DNA from: Chloroflexota bacterium
Lineage (GTDB): Bacteria; Chloroflexota; Anaerolineae; Caldilineales; Caldilineaceae
Length of the DNA stretch: 31,001 nt
Reading direction: 5' to 3'
Assembly (NCBI GenBank): GCA_003451595.1
Contig: DMDA01000103.1
Coordinates: 4,694 to 35,694 of the forward strand
Under the pieces are notes generated by a model, which had not been told where the DNA came from, made no database searches, and saw only the letters and a program-made list of their open reading frames with translations. The stretch's first letter is position 1, and every line of letters begins with the position of its first letter. Below are positions 1 through 7,532 of this stretch, one piece after another. The translations under genes were made by a program, and so were the position numbers.

Positions 1-95
1 CGCGGCGTCAGGACGGGCGTCACAGTTCCCGGTGACAGGTTGAGTCCCGCACGCGCAATGCCGAGGCTGAGCACGCTCCCGCGATTACATGTGCT

Positions 96-206
96 TTCCG
101 TCTTGCCCATTTCGGCGGGATGGCGCTTCTGATGAAAGAGAATATAGCGCCGGGTCCAGCGAGTGAAACACTTCTCGATGGCGTAGCCGTGCCTCTTCAG
201 GCGCGC
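96..206 (-). pseudogene. Tyrosine recombinase N-terminal fragment (integron/phage integrase-like)
   Basis: Read on the minus strand from 206 down to 96, the sequence encodes about 37 residues resembling the SAM-like core-binding domain of IntI/XerC-type tyrosine recombinases. Recognisable stretches are a Y-AIE----RW-RRYILFH core and a KRHPAEMG end, the usual signature of the first helices in integron integrases. Resemblance stops abruptly at 96, where the frame soon meets a stop, and no start codon or upstream helix is evident before 206. Only an internal piece therefore remains, and the catalytic Arg/His/Tyr domain is absent from the window. The fragment points away from the plus-strand genes that follow, the usual orientation of intI relative to its cassettes. 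Fragment identity is fairly sure; assignment to IntI rather than another integrase is inferred from context. Confidence 0.65.
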
Positions 207-210
207 TGCG

Positions 211-237
211 CCCGGTGAGTGGTGCCGTTGGCGCGCC
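211..237 (+). other. Recombination core-site-like sequence (attI/attC 3' end)
   Basis: Bases 221-237 match 4518-4534 in the attC-like site downstream at 15 of 17 positions, including the GTT crossover core at 228-230. The preceding CGGTGAGT (213-220) also aligns with the CGGCTGAGCTC arm of that site. No complementary left arm was found upstream, so this is either the 3' half of an attC or an attI-like site. It lies just upstream of the first plus-strand gene and beside the integrase fragment. Confidence 0.45.
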
Positions 238-280
238 GGCGCCCGTTCAATCTCTATCTCAAAACTGTAAGGAGGTCAAG

Positions 281-3200
281 ATGAAAACCAAAATCTACAT
301 CGCATTGGTTCTGGTTCTCGTCCTGGCCGCTCTCGCGGCCGGGACCACGTCTGCTCAGGGGCCGCAGCCGCCGGAAGCGGTTCCCCCGACCGAGCGGCTG
401 ACCGCCCCGGAGATGCTCCCGCCCGGGGAGCCGGAAATCGGCAAGCCCTTCGGCCTGCGGGCTCCTTTTGCCTGGCCGGCGGCAGGGGTGGCGGGGGTAG
501 AGGCCGCGGCCATCCCCCTCGGCCAGCCGGGGTTCTCCTTCCGCTACGTGCAGACCTTTGGGGTGACGGAAGAGCCATATCTCGCTGACGGGCAACACCT
601 GAACGGGCCGGCTGGCCTCTTTATTGATGCCAGCAACCAGCTGTATGCGGTGGAAGGGAATGGACACCGCGTGCTCCGGTTCAATGCTTCTATAGCGAAC
701 TCTCTCATTCTCGGACACGCCGGCCTGCCCTGGCACCACGATGATTACCTTTCGTGGCCCAAAGATGTGGCCGTAGATGCGAGCGGCAACATCTGGGTGC
801 TCTTCAGCCCGACGATCAAGAAGTTTGACCCCTCGGACAACCCTGTACTCACGATCCCCGCGACCAATCCCTGGGAAAGTGGCGATGATAACTACCACTT
901 CAATGACCCCTGGGGCATCGCCTTTGATTCGTCAGGACGGCTCTTTGTCGCCGACACCGGAAATCACCGTATCCAGGTTTACGATGTCTCCGGAGAGACC
1001 CCCGTTTATGTTCTAACCATCGGCATCACCGGACAGCCTCGCTCGGACAATGCTGGCTTTGACCAGCCCACGCGCATCGCTTTTGACAGCAGCGGAAGGC
1101 TCTATGTTATGGACACGGCCAACTACCGCGTCCAGCGCTGCACCCGCAACCTTGTGCCGCCGGAGGCCTGGACCTGCAGTACCTTCTTCGGGGTGACAGA
1201 TAATCCTGGCAATGATTTGTCCCATCTGGCGTGGGCCCGCGGGATCACCGTTCGGGGAAGCGATGTCTTCATCGCCGACGGCGATAACTACCGGGTGCTG
1301 AAATGCGACCTCTCCGGCTCGTGCAACCATTTTGCCGGAACAACGGGGGAGAGAGGTTGGGATAACAGCCATTTCTGGTGGCCGGATGACGTGGCTGTGG
1401 ACTCCGCCGGGAACGTCTACGTTAGCGACTGGGACAACCATCGCGTACAGAAGTTCAACAGTGCTGGCACCCTTATCGGCACCATCGGTGTGACCGGCGT
1501 GCCCTATGTAACCGATGCCACCCACCTGAACACGCCCTGGGGTATCGCCGTGGCCCCTGACGGCAGCATCTATGTGACGGAGAACCAGGGCTTCCGGCTG
1601 GTCAAGATGAACGCGGCCGGGGCCCAGCAGTGGACCGTTGGCCAGACCGGCGTCTATGGAAGCGACAATGCTCACTTTGGGAACTGGTGGGCCGGGCCAG
1701 AGGGGAACCCGGCGATAGACAGAGCAGGGCGCATCTACGTCCCTGATACAAGTAATCACCGGGTTCAAATTTTCAACTCTGATGGCTCTCTCTTCGGTAC
1801 GCTTGGATCATATGGCACTGGACAATATGAGTTTGACTGTCCGGCAGGGGTCGCCATCAGTCCAGTCAATGGGAACATCTTCGTGATAGATCATTGCAAT
1901 CAGCGTGTCCAGGTCTTCACCCAGGATTTCCTTTACAAAGCCACCATAGGAGTACTGGACGAGACCGGCACGGATAACCAACATTTCAACTGGCCCTGGG
2001 GGGTGGCGGTAGATAGCAGCGGCAGTGTCTACGTGGCCGATACGGATAATCACCGCGTCCAGAAATGTACCGCAAGCGGCACTGCCTATACCTGCTCTAC
2101 ATTTGTCGGAGAGACCGGGGTATCCGGTGACGACTTTGGGCATCTGCACCCTCTGAGCGTTTACGTGGACGGCGTCGGTCGGGTCTACGTGGCCGACGAG
2201 TGGAACGACCGTATTCAAGTCTTTGACTCCACCGGCGCGTACCTGACAACCATAGGTGGTGCCTGGAACGGCACGAATGGAGGGATGCGTGGTCCCTCGG
2301 GAGTGGCGGTGGACGCCCAGGGCAACGTCTATGTCACTGACCGCGGTAACCATCGCATCCAGAAGTTCGCGCCGGGCGTGCCGGGGTGGAAGCAGGTGAA
2401 TATCAACGGGTTCGGAGACCGTACCAATGGCAATATCCACACCCTGGCTCCCTTTGCTGGAAGGCTTTACGCAGGTACATACAACGATGCTGGCAATGGA
2501 GCGCAGCTGTGGCGGTTGGAAGCCAACGGTTCCTGGGTTCCATTGATCACGAACGGCTTGGGCATCACCCGCAACATCGGTTTCAATCACCTGATCACGT
2601 TCAACGGCCAACTATATCTTGGCGTCCGGAATGATACGGATGGCGCCAGCATATATCGAAGCAGCGATGGCGATCACTGGACTTCTGTGGTGACAGGCGG
2701 CTTTGACAGTGTGCAAAAGACAGGAGTATATCGCTTTGCTGTATTTAACAACCAGTTGTACGCAGGCACTTCCAGTTGGACTGCTGGGCGTGGGGGTGAG
2801 ATTTGGCGCAGTTCCAGCGGTGATGCTGGCACATGGGAGCGCGTCGTGGCATCTGGTTTTGACAACCCGAACAACTATATCATGCGCAGCTCCGAGGTAC
2901 ATAACGGCTATCTATATTTTGGCACCCAAAATGTAGACACCTCAAACTACATGACGACTACGGGGGGAATAGTCATTCGCAGTAGCACTGGTGACAGTGG
3001 GAGCTGGACAAAGATCACGTCTGATGGTTTGGGCGACATCAACAACTATGCTATCTCCGGCCTGGCGTCTTTCAACGGCTATCTCTACGCCAGCACCTCA
3101 CGGTGGAGTCGAAGCGGGGTTCAAGTATGGCGGTGTCAAAACTGCGATGGCTCAGATTGGGAGAAGGTGGTTGATAACGGTTTTGATAATCCCAATAACT

Positions 3201-4387
3201 GGGGTGTCAGCACGTTGCAAGTTTTCAGTGGAGAACTGTATCTCGTCATCGGCAACGGCATAACCGGTATGGAGGTCTGGCGTACGCAGACCGGAAACCT
3301 TGGTGAGTGGATAAAAGTCAGCGATGGTGGTTTTGGAGACAGCAACAATAGTTCCCCGTACTACAATAACGTCACCGTCTTCAACAACCGCCTGTACATC
3401 GGCACACAGAATGGTGCCAACAGCCCCGAGGTGTGGAAGAAGACGGTCACCGCCGATTTCAGCGCCAGCCCCACGGTCGGCGCGCCGGGGACCACGGTCA
3501 CCTTCACCAACCTCTCCGGTGACTTCACTTCAGCCACCTGGGACTTCGGCGATGGCTCGCCGCCGGTGACCACCAACGCCGCCACCGTCCAACACACCTA
3601 CACGGCGCCGGGGACCTATACCGTCGCCCTCACGGTGACGGACGGAGTGGACACGGACACAATGGCCCGCCCGTCTTACATCCAGATCGCCCACCAGCTC
3701 TTCCTGCCATTGGTGCAGCGGAACTACAACCCGCTGCTGGCCCTCTACGACGACTTCAACAACCCGGCCTACGACGGCTTCTACAACCCACTCAAGTGGC
3801 AGTTCTGGGGGGATCAGAACTACCTGAGCGTACGGCAGATAGGAGGTGCCCTGGTTATCACCAATACGCCCAACATGCCAGCCGGGATCGGCCTGCACTT
3901 GCCGCTGGCTATACCGATGGAGCGGACGCTGCGCCAGCTTCAGCGTTTTCAAGCACTAACGAAACTGAGCGGCGGAAGCAACAACACGGAAATAGCACTT
4001 CAAGTTTCGCCAACTGAGGAAAACGTCAACGGTCATGGCTGGCGGGCAAACTGTGCTCTGAAGGCTTACGGGGGCGGAAATCCCTGGCTGGAATGTGACA
4101 TCGCCACGTGGGGAAACAACCAGCCCTCCTCGCAAGAATTTGTCGTATCCCAGGGTGGTCTCAGTTTTGACACCTGGTACACCATCCGCATTGAGATGGA
4201 TCCCAACACGGCACAAGTGTGTTTCTACCTGAACAACGGAGGACTTGGTTGTCACATTCCCAACGACGCCGCTACTTTGAAGACGATCGCTAATCTGGTG
4301 CCTCGTCTTGGAGTATGGAACGGCTTGGCCAATGCTACCGGCGTGCGCTACTTTGACGACATCTACATCACGCCGGCGGGGCCGTAA
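281..4387 (+). CDS. Secreted NHL-repeat beta-propeller protein with PKD and C-terminal lectin/laminin-G-like domain
   Basis: The chosen start is ATG 281 because AAGGAGG lies at 269-275 and the product begins with a clear Sec signal peptide (MKTK, about 15 hydrophobic residues, then TTSAQG). The product has 1368 residues. Residues about 90-700 hold many NHL-type repeats with the pattern G-A-D--G--YV-D--NHR-Q-F, enough for at least one beta-propeller. Residues about 704-1055 form a second repeat set (FNG-LY-GT, W--V---GF-D--N), probably another propeller. A PKD domain follows (about 1057-1135, W-FGDGSP and HTY--PGTYTV-LTV). Then comes the motif LFLPLVQRN (about 1140), and a C-terminal domain of about 215 residues resembling concanavalin-like beta-sandwich folds. 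An extracellular binding or adhesion role is inferred; no catalytic motif is visible. It lies between two recombination-site-like sequences and may be a very large gene cassette. Confidence 0.85.
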   Translation: MKTKIYIALVLVLVLAALAAGTTSAQGPQPPEAVPPTERLTAPEMLPPGEPEIGKPFGLRAPFAWPAAGVAGVEAAAIPLGQPGFSFRYVQTFGVTEEPYLADGQHLNGPAGLFIDASNQLYAVEGNGHRVLRFNASIANSLILGHAGLPWHHDDYLSWPKDVAVDASGNIWVLFSPTIKKFDPSDNPVLTIPATNPWESGDDNYHFNDPWGIAFDSSGRLFVADTGNHRIQVYDVSGETPVYVLTIGITGQPRSDNAGFDQPTRIAFDSSGRLYVMDTANYRVQRCTRNLVPPEAWTCSTFFGVTDNPGNDLSHLAWARGITVRGSDVFIADGDNYRVLKCDLSGSCNHFAGTTGERGWDNSHFWWPDDVAVDSAGNVYVSDWDNHRVQKFNSAGTLIGTIGVTGVPYVTDATHLNTPWGIAVAPDGSIYVTENQGFRLVKMNAAGAQQWTVGQTGVYGSDNAHFGNWWAGPEGNPAIDRAGRIYVPDTSNHRVQIFNSDGSLFGTLGSYGTGQYEFDCPAGVAISPVNGNIFVIDHCNQRVQVFTQDFLYKATIGVLDETGTDNQHFNWPWGVAVDSSGSVYVADTDNHRVQKCTASGTAYTCSTFVGETGVSGDDFGHLHPLSVYVDGVGRVYVADEWNDRIQVFDSTGAYLTTIGGAWNGTNGGMRGPSGVAVDAQGNVYVTDRGNHRIQKFAPGVPGWKQVNINGFGDRTNGNIHTLAPFAGRLYAGTYNDAGNGAQLWRLEANGSWVPLITNGLGITRNIGFNHLITFNGQLYLGVRNDTDGASIYRSSDGDHWTSVVTGGFDSVQKTGVYRFAVFNNQLYAGTSSWTAGRGGEIWRSSSGDAGTWERVVASGFDNPNNYIMRSSEVHNGYLYFGTQNVDTSNYMTTTGGIVIRSSTGDSGSWTKITSDGLGDINNYAISGLASFNGYLYASTSRWSRSGVQVWRCQNCDGSDWEKVVDNGFDNPNNWGVSTLQVFSGELYLVIGNGITGMEVWRTQTGNLGEWIKVSDGGFGDSNNSSPYYNNVTVFNNRLYIGTQNGANSPEVWKKTVTADFSASPTVGAPGTTVTFTNLSGDFTSATWDFGDGSPPVTTNAATVQHTYTAPGTYTVALTVTDGVDTDTMARPSYIQIAHQLFLPLVQRNYNPLLALYDDFNNPAYDGFYNPLKWQFWGDQNYLSVRQIGGALVITNTPNMPAGIGLHLPLAIPMERTLRQLQRFQALTKLSGGSNNTEIALQVSPTEENVNGHGWRANCALKAYGGGNPWLECDIATWGNNQPSSQEFVVSQGGLSFDTWYTIRIEMDPNTAQVCFYLNNGGLGCHIPNDAATLKTIANLVPRLGVWNGLANATGVRYFDDIYITPAGP

Positions 4388-4400
4388 ACCTAACAATAGC

Positions 4401-4442
4401 GCGGGCGTGTCGGGGTGGGGGTCTCTGCCCTGGCACGCCCGC
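4401..4442. other. GC-rich hairpin after the NHL-protein gene
   Basis: GCGGGCGTG (4401-4409) and CACGCCCGC (4434-4442) form a perfect 9-bp stem that can be extended inward with mismatches. It starts 14 bases after the stop codon but lacks a following T-run, so intrinsic termination is uncertain. A second R''-like heptamer, ACCTAAC, sits immediately after the stop at 4388-4394. The hairpin may thus be part of a composite or decayed attC region. Confidence 0.5.
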
Positions 4443-4458
4443 TCAAAACAACGGGCGC

Positions 4459-4530
4459 GCCCAACCTCTCGCTCCAGCCGACTGCTCCCTTGCTGCGCTC
4501 CGCGTGCGGCTGAGCTCGGTGCCGTTAGCC
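4459..4530 (+). other. attC-like integron recombination site 1
   Basis: The site begins with GCCCAAC (4459-4465), which matches the R'' consensus RYYYAAC, and ends with GTTAGCC (4524-4530), close to the R' consensus GTTRRRY. Inside are complementary arms CAGCCG (4475-4480) and CGGCTG (4507-4512). The right arm reads CGGCTGAGCTC, as in classic attC sites where unpaired bases set strand polarity. The centre (about 4485-4504) resembles the variable terminal structure of many cassettes. The length of 72 bp is in the normal attC range. The predicted crossover is between 4524 and 4525. The last R' purine position is a mismatch. Confidence 0.65.
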
Positions 4531-4549
4531 CGCCAAATCTTGCACGGTC

Positions 4550-4558
4550 TGCTATAAT
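4550..4558 (+). promoter_or_regulatory. Extended -10 promoter for the DUF4258/YgiT pair
   Basis: TGCTATAAT is a perfect extended -10 element, with TATAAT at 4553-4558. No -35 hexamer with 16-18 bp spacing is visible, which is normal for extended -10 promoters. Transcription would start near 4565, about 28 bases before the GTG start codon. The promoter lies just inside the cassette, after attC-like site 1. Confidence 0.55.
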
Positions 4559-4592
4559 TCCATCTGAATGTTCTTGACTTTGGGAGCAGACG

Positions 4593-4874
4593 GTGTTTGA
4601 ACGCATCTTGAAGCAAATCCGCGAGAAGATTCGTCGGCGGCAATATGTCATGACCTTGCACGCGGAAGAAGAAATGAGTGATGATGACTTGAGTATCTTT
4701 GACGTGGAACGCAGTTTGCTGACAGGGGAGATTATTGAACGCCAAAAAGATGCTGTTACGGATGAATGGAAATATCTGGTCAAAGGCAACACGGTTGCGG
4801 GCGATGAGATGGTCACTGTTGCGAAAATCAGTCCGACAGGCAAGTTGGTCATCATAACGGTTTATCGTCTATAA
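4593..4874 (+). CDS. DUF4258-family protein, putative toxin of a TA-like pair
   Basis: This 93-residue product starts at GTG 4593, supported by GGGAG at 4582-4586. It reads like DUF4258 proteins: an N-terminal helix rich in Lys/Arg, a TLHAEEEM segment typical of the family's Y-----HA--EM motif, a central DDLSIFDVE helix, and a C-terminal beta hairpin ending in ITVYRL. It is followed after 10 bases by a YgiT-type zinc-finger gene. That two-gene arrangement is common in Chloroflexota and cyanobacteria and is usually regarded as toxin-antitoxin-like, but its activity is not established. The pair is bracketed by two attC-like sites and is visibly more AT-rich than region 2, consistent with a mobile cassette. 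Confidence 0.8.
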   Translation: MFERILKQIREKIRRRQYVMTLHAEEEMSDDDLSIFDVERSLLTGEIIERQKDAVTDEWKYLVKGNTVAGDEMVTVAKISPTGKLVIITVYRL

Positions 4875-4884
4875 GGTGAAGATT

Positions 4885-5112
4885 ATGGTTTGCGATATTT
4901 GTGGCAAAGAAGGTGCACGTATCCGATATGTCACCCGCAGTTATGGCCAGGGAGAGAATTTGCTCATCATTGAGAACATTCCTTTGGTGAGCTGTCCGCA
5001 TTGTGGCGAGAGTTACTTCACGGCGGATACCTTACACGAGATTGAGCGTATCAAACTGCATCGGCAAAGTTTTGCAAGCAAGCGGCAAGTGGCAATTGCC
5101 GAGTTTGCGTGA
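4885..5112 (+). CDS. YgiT-type zinc-finger protein, putative antitoxin
   Basis: The product has 75 residues if started at ATG 4885; a GTG three codons upstream (4876) is also possible, but AAGGTGA at 4873-4879 fits the ATG better. Two CxxC pairs (CDIC near the start and CPHC about 35 residues later) form the zinc-binding site of the MqsA/YgiT N-terminal family. The C-terminal half is a short helix-rich tail with no full HTH, unlike the 131-residue MqsA, as is usual for the short YgiT proteins paired with DUF4258. It probably neutralises or accompanies the upstream protein and may autoregulate. Its stop lies 17 bases before attC-like site 2, a typical position for a cassette's final gene. Confidence 0.8.
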   Translation: MVCDICGKEGARIRYVTRSYGQGENLLIIENIPLVSCPHCGESYFTADTLHEIERIKLHRQSFASKRQVAIAEFA

Positions 5113-5129
5113 TTTCAAATTTCGTGGCG

Positions 5130-5207
<78 letters not shown>

Positions 5208-5229
5208 CGCCAATCTCCAAAATCAGCCG

Positions 5230-5258
5230 TTGAAAAAATGAGCAAAACGGTGTATCTT
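5230..5258 (+). promoter_or_regulatory. Sigma-70-like promoter of mazEF
   Basis: TTGAAA (5230-5235) and TATCTT (5253-5258) are separated by exactly 17 bases. Transcription would start near 5265, about 23 bases before the mazE ATG. Because it lies within the cassette, the pair would be expressed wherever the cassette inserts. Confidence 0.6.
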
Positions 5259-5287
5259 TGTTGTAGAAACAAACAGGAGAGAACCTG

Positions 5288-5530
5288 ATGCTCACAAAAG
5301 TTCAGAAATGGGGCAATAGCCTTGCCCTGCGCATTCCCAAAGCCTTTGCCGTTGACGCTCAATTAGAAAATGATTCTTTAGTCGAAATTAGCATCGACAA
5401 AGGCAGAATTATTGTCACGCCGGTTTCAGCGCCGAGTTGGACGCTGGACGAATTGCTTGCAGGTATCACCAAAGATAATCTTCACACCGAAGTTGATACG
5501 GGTTCTGCCGTAGGAAACGAGATTTGGTGA
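5288..5530 (+). CDS. mazE: MazE-type AbrB-fold antitoxin
   Basis: The 80-residue product starts at ATG 5288 with AGGAG at 5275-5279. It has the classic MazE opening, V-KWGNSLA-RIPKA, followed by the swapped-hairpin AbrB DNA-binding fold (LEND-LVEI and I-V-PV). The acidic C-terminal tail (WTLDELLAGI and following) is the part that normally wraps around and inhibits MazF. It would bind the promoter upstream and repress the operon together with the toxin. The toxin gene begins 5 bases after its stop. Base composition is AT-rich compared with the sugar locus, in line with transfer. Confidence 0.9.
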   Translation: MLTKVQKWGNSLALRIPKAFAVDAQLENDSLVEISIDKGRIIVTPVSAPSWTLDELLAGITKDNLHTEVDTGSAVGNEIW

Positions 5531-5535
5531 ACCTT

Positions 5536-5886
5536 ATGACATACGTTCCTGATAGTGGTGACATTGTTTGGATTATGTTCAATCCGCAAGCAGGACATGA
5601 GCAAGCAGAGCATAGACCAGCATTGGTTTTGTCCCCAAAGGCGTATAACGGGAAAGTTGGTTTAGCCTTGCTTTGCCCGATTACAAGTCACGTCAAAGGG
5701 TATCCGTTTGAAGTGTTGATGCCTGAAGGTTTAGAAGTCAAAGGCGCAATTTTATCCGACCAAGTGAAAAGCCTTGATTGGAAAGCAAGAAAAGCGGAAT
5801 TTGTTTGTAAATTGCCACCTGAAAAATACAACGAAGTTGTCAAGAAATTAAGCACCTTAATTCGTGAGCAACCTCAAAGCATGTAG
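5536..5886 (+). CDS. mazF: MazF/PemK-family endoribonuclease toxin
   Basis: The product has 116 residues from ATG 5536, preceded by GGTGA at 5526-5530. A GTG at 5527 or TTG at 5524 would overlap mazE and cannot be excluded. Family marks are GDIVW near the N-terminus, HRPALVLSP, LALLCPITSHVKGYPFEV, and GAILSDQVKSLDW, which correspond to the conserved Arg and Ser/Thr strands of the MazF active site. MazF cuts single-stranded mRNA at short motifs and stops growth when the antitoxin decays. All core elements are present, so it is probably functional. No convincing attC follows it: a GCTCAAC heptamer at 5893-5899 lacks a matching right half. Confidence 0.9.
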   Translation: MTYVPDSGDIVWIMFNPQAGHEQAEHRPALVLSPKAYNGKVGLALLCPITSHVKGYPFEVLMPEGLEVKGAILSDQVKSLDWKARKAEFVCKLPPEKYNEVVKKLSTLIREQPQSM

Positions 5887-6433
5887 AGTCTTGCTCAACA
5901 AAAGTGATATTGACCCGTTCTGACATTTACATCTTTGCTTCACCGCAGGCTTGACCGATGTGTTCGCACGCATAATCACCTTTGATGCCTTGTTTGTTGC
6001 CGAACAGATCGAGAATACTGCGTCCTTTGTTGCTTTGTTGGAGCGTTTGCTCGACAACGCTTCGCCGGCTGTTTCCCTCGATGAGTCGCCGCGAATTCCT
6101 TGACAACCACTCAAATTGTTCTGATGCGTGATGTTGAGTCGGGCAGACTGCCATGTTGGGCGCCTGTCAGATCGGCGAGCGACGCCGCCAGATGGCTGCT
6201 CGGCGGGCGGCACCCCACCTGTTGCAGCAGATTGGTGAGAAGCTGTTGGCGTATTGCCGATCCCGACGCATAGTCGCAGAGAAACACAGAGAAAACCTCT
6301 ATGTCTCGAGTTTTGTTCACTGTGTTTCTCTGCGACTATGCCGGTTGCGCGTTTACGACGTTTTTGTGAGCGAATTGCTCGACTGGCGGCTTTAATTGAC
6401 GTATTTTCGCTTATTTTGGGTGCTAGTTTCGCT
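5887..6433. other. Gene-poor relic region
   Basis: No convincing intact gene is present between mazF and the DeoR/PIG-L gene. An open stretch at about 5939-6103 on the plus strand would encode around 54 residues but has no start codon, and its antisense is also open. I could not assign either to a family. A second open stretch (about 6153-6270) has the look of decayed coding sequence. The region also carries the hairpin at 6268-6341. It is best described as eroded sequence at the boundary between the cassette array and the sugar locus. Confidence 0.5.
6268..6341. repeat. Perfect 22-bp inverted repeat hairpin
   Basis: Bases 6268-6289 are the exact reverse complement of 6320-6341, with a 30-base loop. 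The arm has word-like composition (GTCGCAGAGAAACACAG) and lacks a T-run, so it is not a standard terminator. It resembles in kind, not in sequence, the other word-based hairpins between the sugar genes downstream. Confidence 0.85.
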
Positions 6434-6469
6434 CAAACAATTGACAGTGATTGATTGTTGGCATACTCT
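6434..6469 (+). promoter_or_regulatory. Promoter with overlapping inverted-repeat operator candidate
   Basis: TTGACA (6441-6446) is a perfect -35; TACTCT (6464-6469) at 17-bp spacing is a weak -10. CAAACAAT (6434-6441) and ATTGTTGG (6454-6461) form an imperfect inverted repeat (7 of 8) that spans the -35 and part of the spacer, a good place for a repressor. The DeoR-type HTH protein encoded just downstream is the obvious candidate ligand, which is inference only. Confidence 0.45.
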
Positions 6470-6504
6470 TGATGTTGCCTGCTCACTTTCTATAGAACTT
6501 CATT

Positions 6505-7458
6505 ATGACTGAGCTGTCGATAGCCGTGTTGCAGCGGCAGGAACAAATCGCAGATTGGATCGATTTGAATCGGCGCGTCACGATTACTGACCTGTGTCGT
6601 TACTTTTCGATTAGCCTGGCAACAGCGCGGCGCGATCTGCAGGCGCTGAGCGAACAGGGGCGCATCAAGCGCGTGCATGGCGGCGCCGTGAGCGTTCAAT
6701 CAGCAATCGAGCAGCCACAAATCGTCAACCGGATGTTCGATACGGCGGAACAGACGGAAGGCAACGGGCCAAACGGCGCACGCCGCTCGATCCTGGTCTT
6801 TGCGCCACACTTCGATGACGAAGCTATCGGCTGTGGCGGCGCCATTGCCCGCCACACCGCCAAAGGTGACCGTGTGGTGGTGGTTTTCATGAGCCGGGGT
6901 GACAGCGGCAGCACGGTGCCCGGTCACGAGATGGACCCCAAGACGTCGGAACGCACGCTCAAAGCGGAGGCGGAGAAGGCGGGGCAGGTGCTGGGCACTG
7001 TGCGACAGGTCTATCTCGACCTGGACGACGGCTTCATGGGCTGGACGCCCGACCTGCTGCGCGAATTTGTGCGGCTCATCAACCGCTACCGTCCGTCGAT
7101 CGTCTATGCGCCGCACGCCGACGAGAGCCATTCTGACCACCGCGTGGCGCATCAACTGGTCAGTGATGCGGTGCCACGCGCGGGCTGGGGCGCCTTCCCC
7201 ACGCTGGCAGAGCGGGCGTGGGCGGTCGAGGAGGTGCGTTACTACGAGATGTGGACGCCGATTCAGCGTCCCAATCTCTATCTCGACATCACGCCATACG
7301 TCGAGACCAAGCTGACTGCGATCCGTCAATACGCCAGCCAGTTGGTGATGGTGCCCTACGATGACGGCATCCTGGGGCTGAATCGTTTTCGCGGCGCTAC
7401 GACGGCGCGCTTTCAATACGCCGAGGCATTCATCCAGTGGGCGGTGACCACACGCTGA
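6505..7458 (+). CDS. DeoR-type HTH fused to PIG-L (LmbE-like) zinc deacetylase
   Basis: The product has 317 residues. Residues 1-64 form a DeoR-family winged HTH: RQEQIADWI, then VTITDLCRYF, ISLATARRDL and the hallmark R-KRVHGGAV. The usual DeoR C-terminal sugar-phosphate sensor is missing. From residue 95 on there is instead a PIG-L/LmbE domain with PHFDDE (H102, D104, D105, E106; canonical AHPDDE with Phe for Pro) and H209-S-D-H212 as the second zinc motif. PIG-L enzymes remove N-acetyl groups, often from GlcNAc-containing substrates. The protein could be a transcription factor that uses the deacetylase fold to sense or process an acetylated amino sugar. It heads a unidirectional locus ending in nagA/nagB. 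ATG 6505 has no strong ribosome-binding site. Confidence 0.85.
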   Translation: MTELSIAVLQRQEQIADWIDLNRRVTITDLCRYFSISLATARRDLQALSEQGRIKRVHGGAVSVQSAIEQPQIVNRMFDTAEQTEGNGPNGARRSILVFAPHFDDEAIGCGGAIARHTAKGDRVVVVFMSRGDSGSTVPGHEMDPKTSERTLKAEAEKAGQVLGTVRQVYLDLDDGFMGWTPDLLREFVRLINRYRPSIVYAPHADESHSDHRVAHQLVSDAVPRAGWGAFPTLAERAWAVEEVRYYEMWTPIQRPNLYLDITPYVETKLTAIRQYASQLVMVPYDDGILGLNRFRGATTARFQYAEAFIQWAVTTR

Positions 7459-7513
7459 CGACGTGCGATAGTTGATTGTCTCCCTGCGTCTGACAAATTG
7501 ATCAAGCTACCAT

Positions 7514-7532
7514 CAACCAGAATTGGTTGACA
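7514..7532 (+). promoter_or_regulatory. Palindrome overlapping a -35-like hexamer upstream of the ABC importer
   Basis: CAACCA (7514-7519) and TGGTTG (7524-7529) form a perfect palindrome with a 4-base centre, overlapping TTGACA at 7527-7532. No good -10 was found at the right distance, so promoter activity is unsure. It shares TTGACAG with the promoter upstream of the DeoR/PIG-L gene and may be an operator for the importer operon. Confidence 0.35.

Noticed and set aside
3956..4855. Minus-strand open frame of 299 codons across the end of the NHL gene and the DUF4258 gene
   Set aside because: It overlaps two supported plus-strand genes and an attC-like site and shows no recognisable domain.
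5893..5960. Third attC site after mazF
   Set aside because: GCTCAAC matches R'' but no complementary arm or GTTRRRY end follows within a plausible distance.
5939..6103. Possible HipA- or transposase-like coding fragment
   Set aside because: A short resemblance (ARIITFDAL) is not enough, there is no start codon, and the antisense frame is also open.
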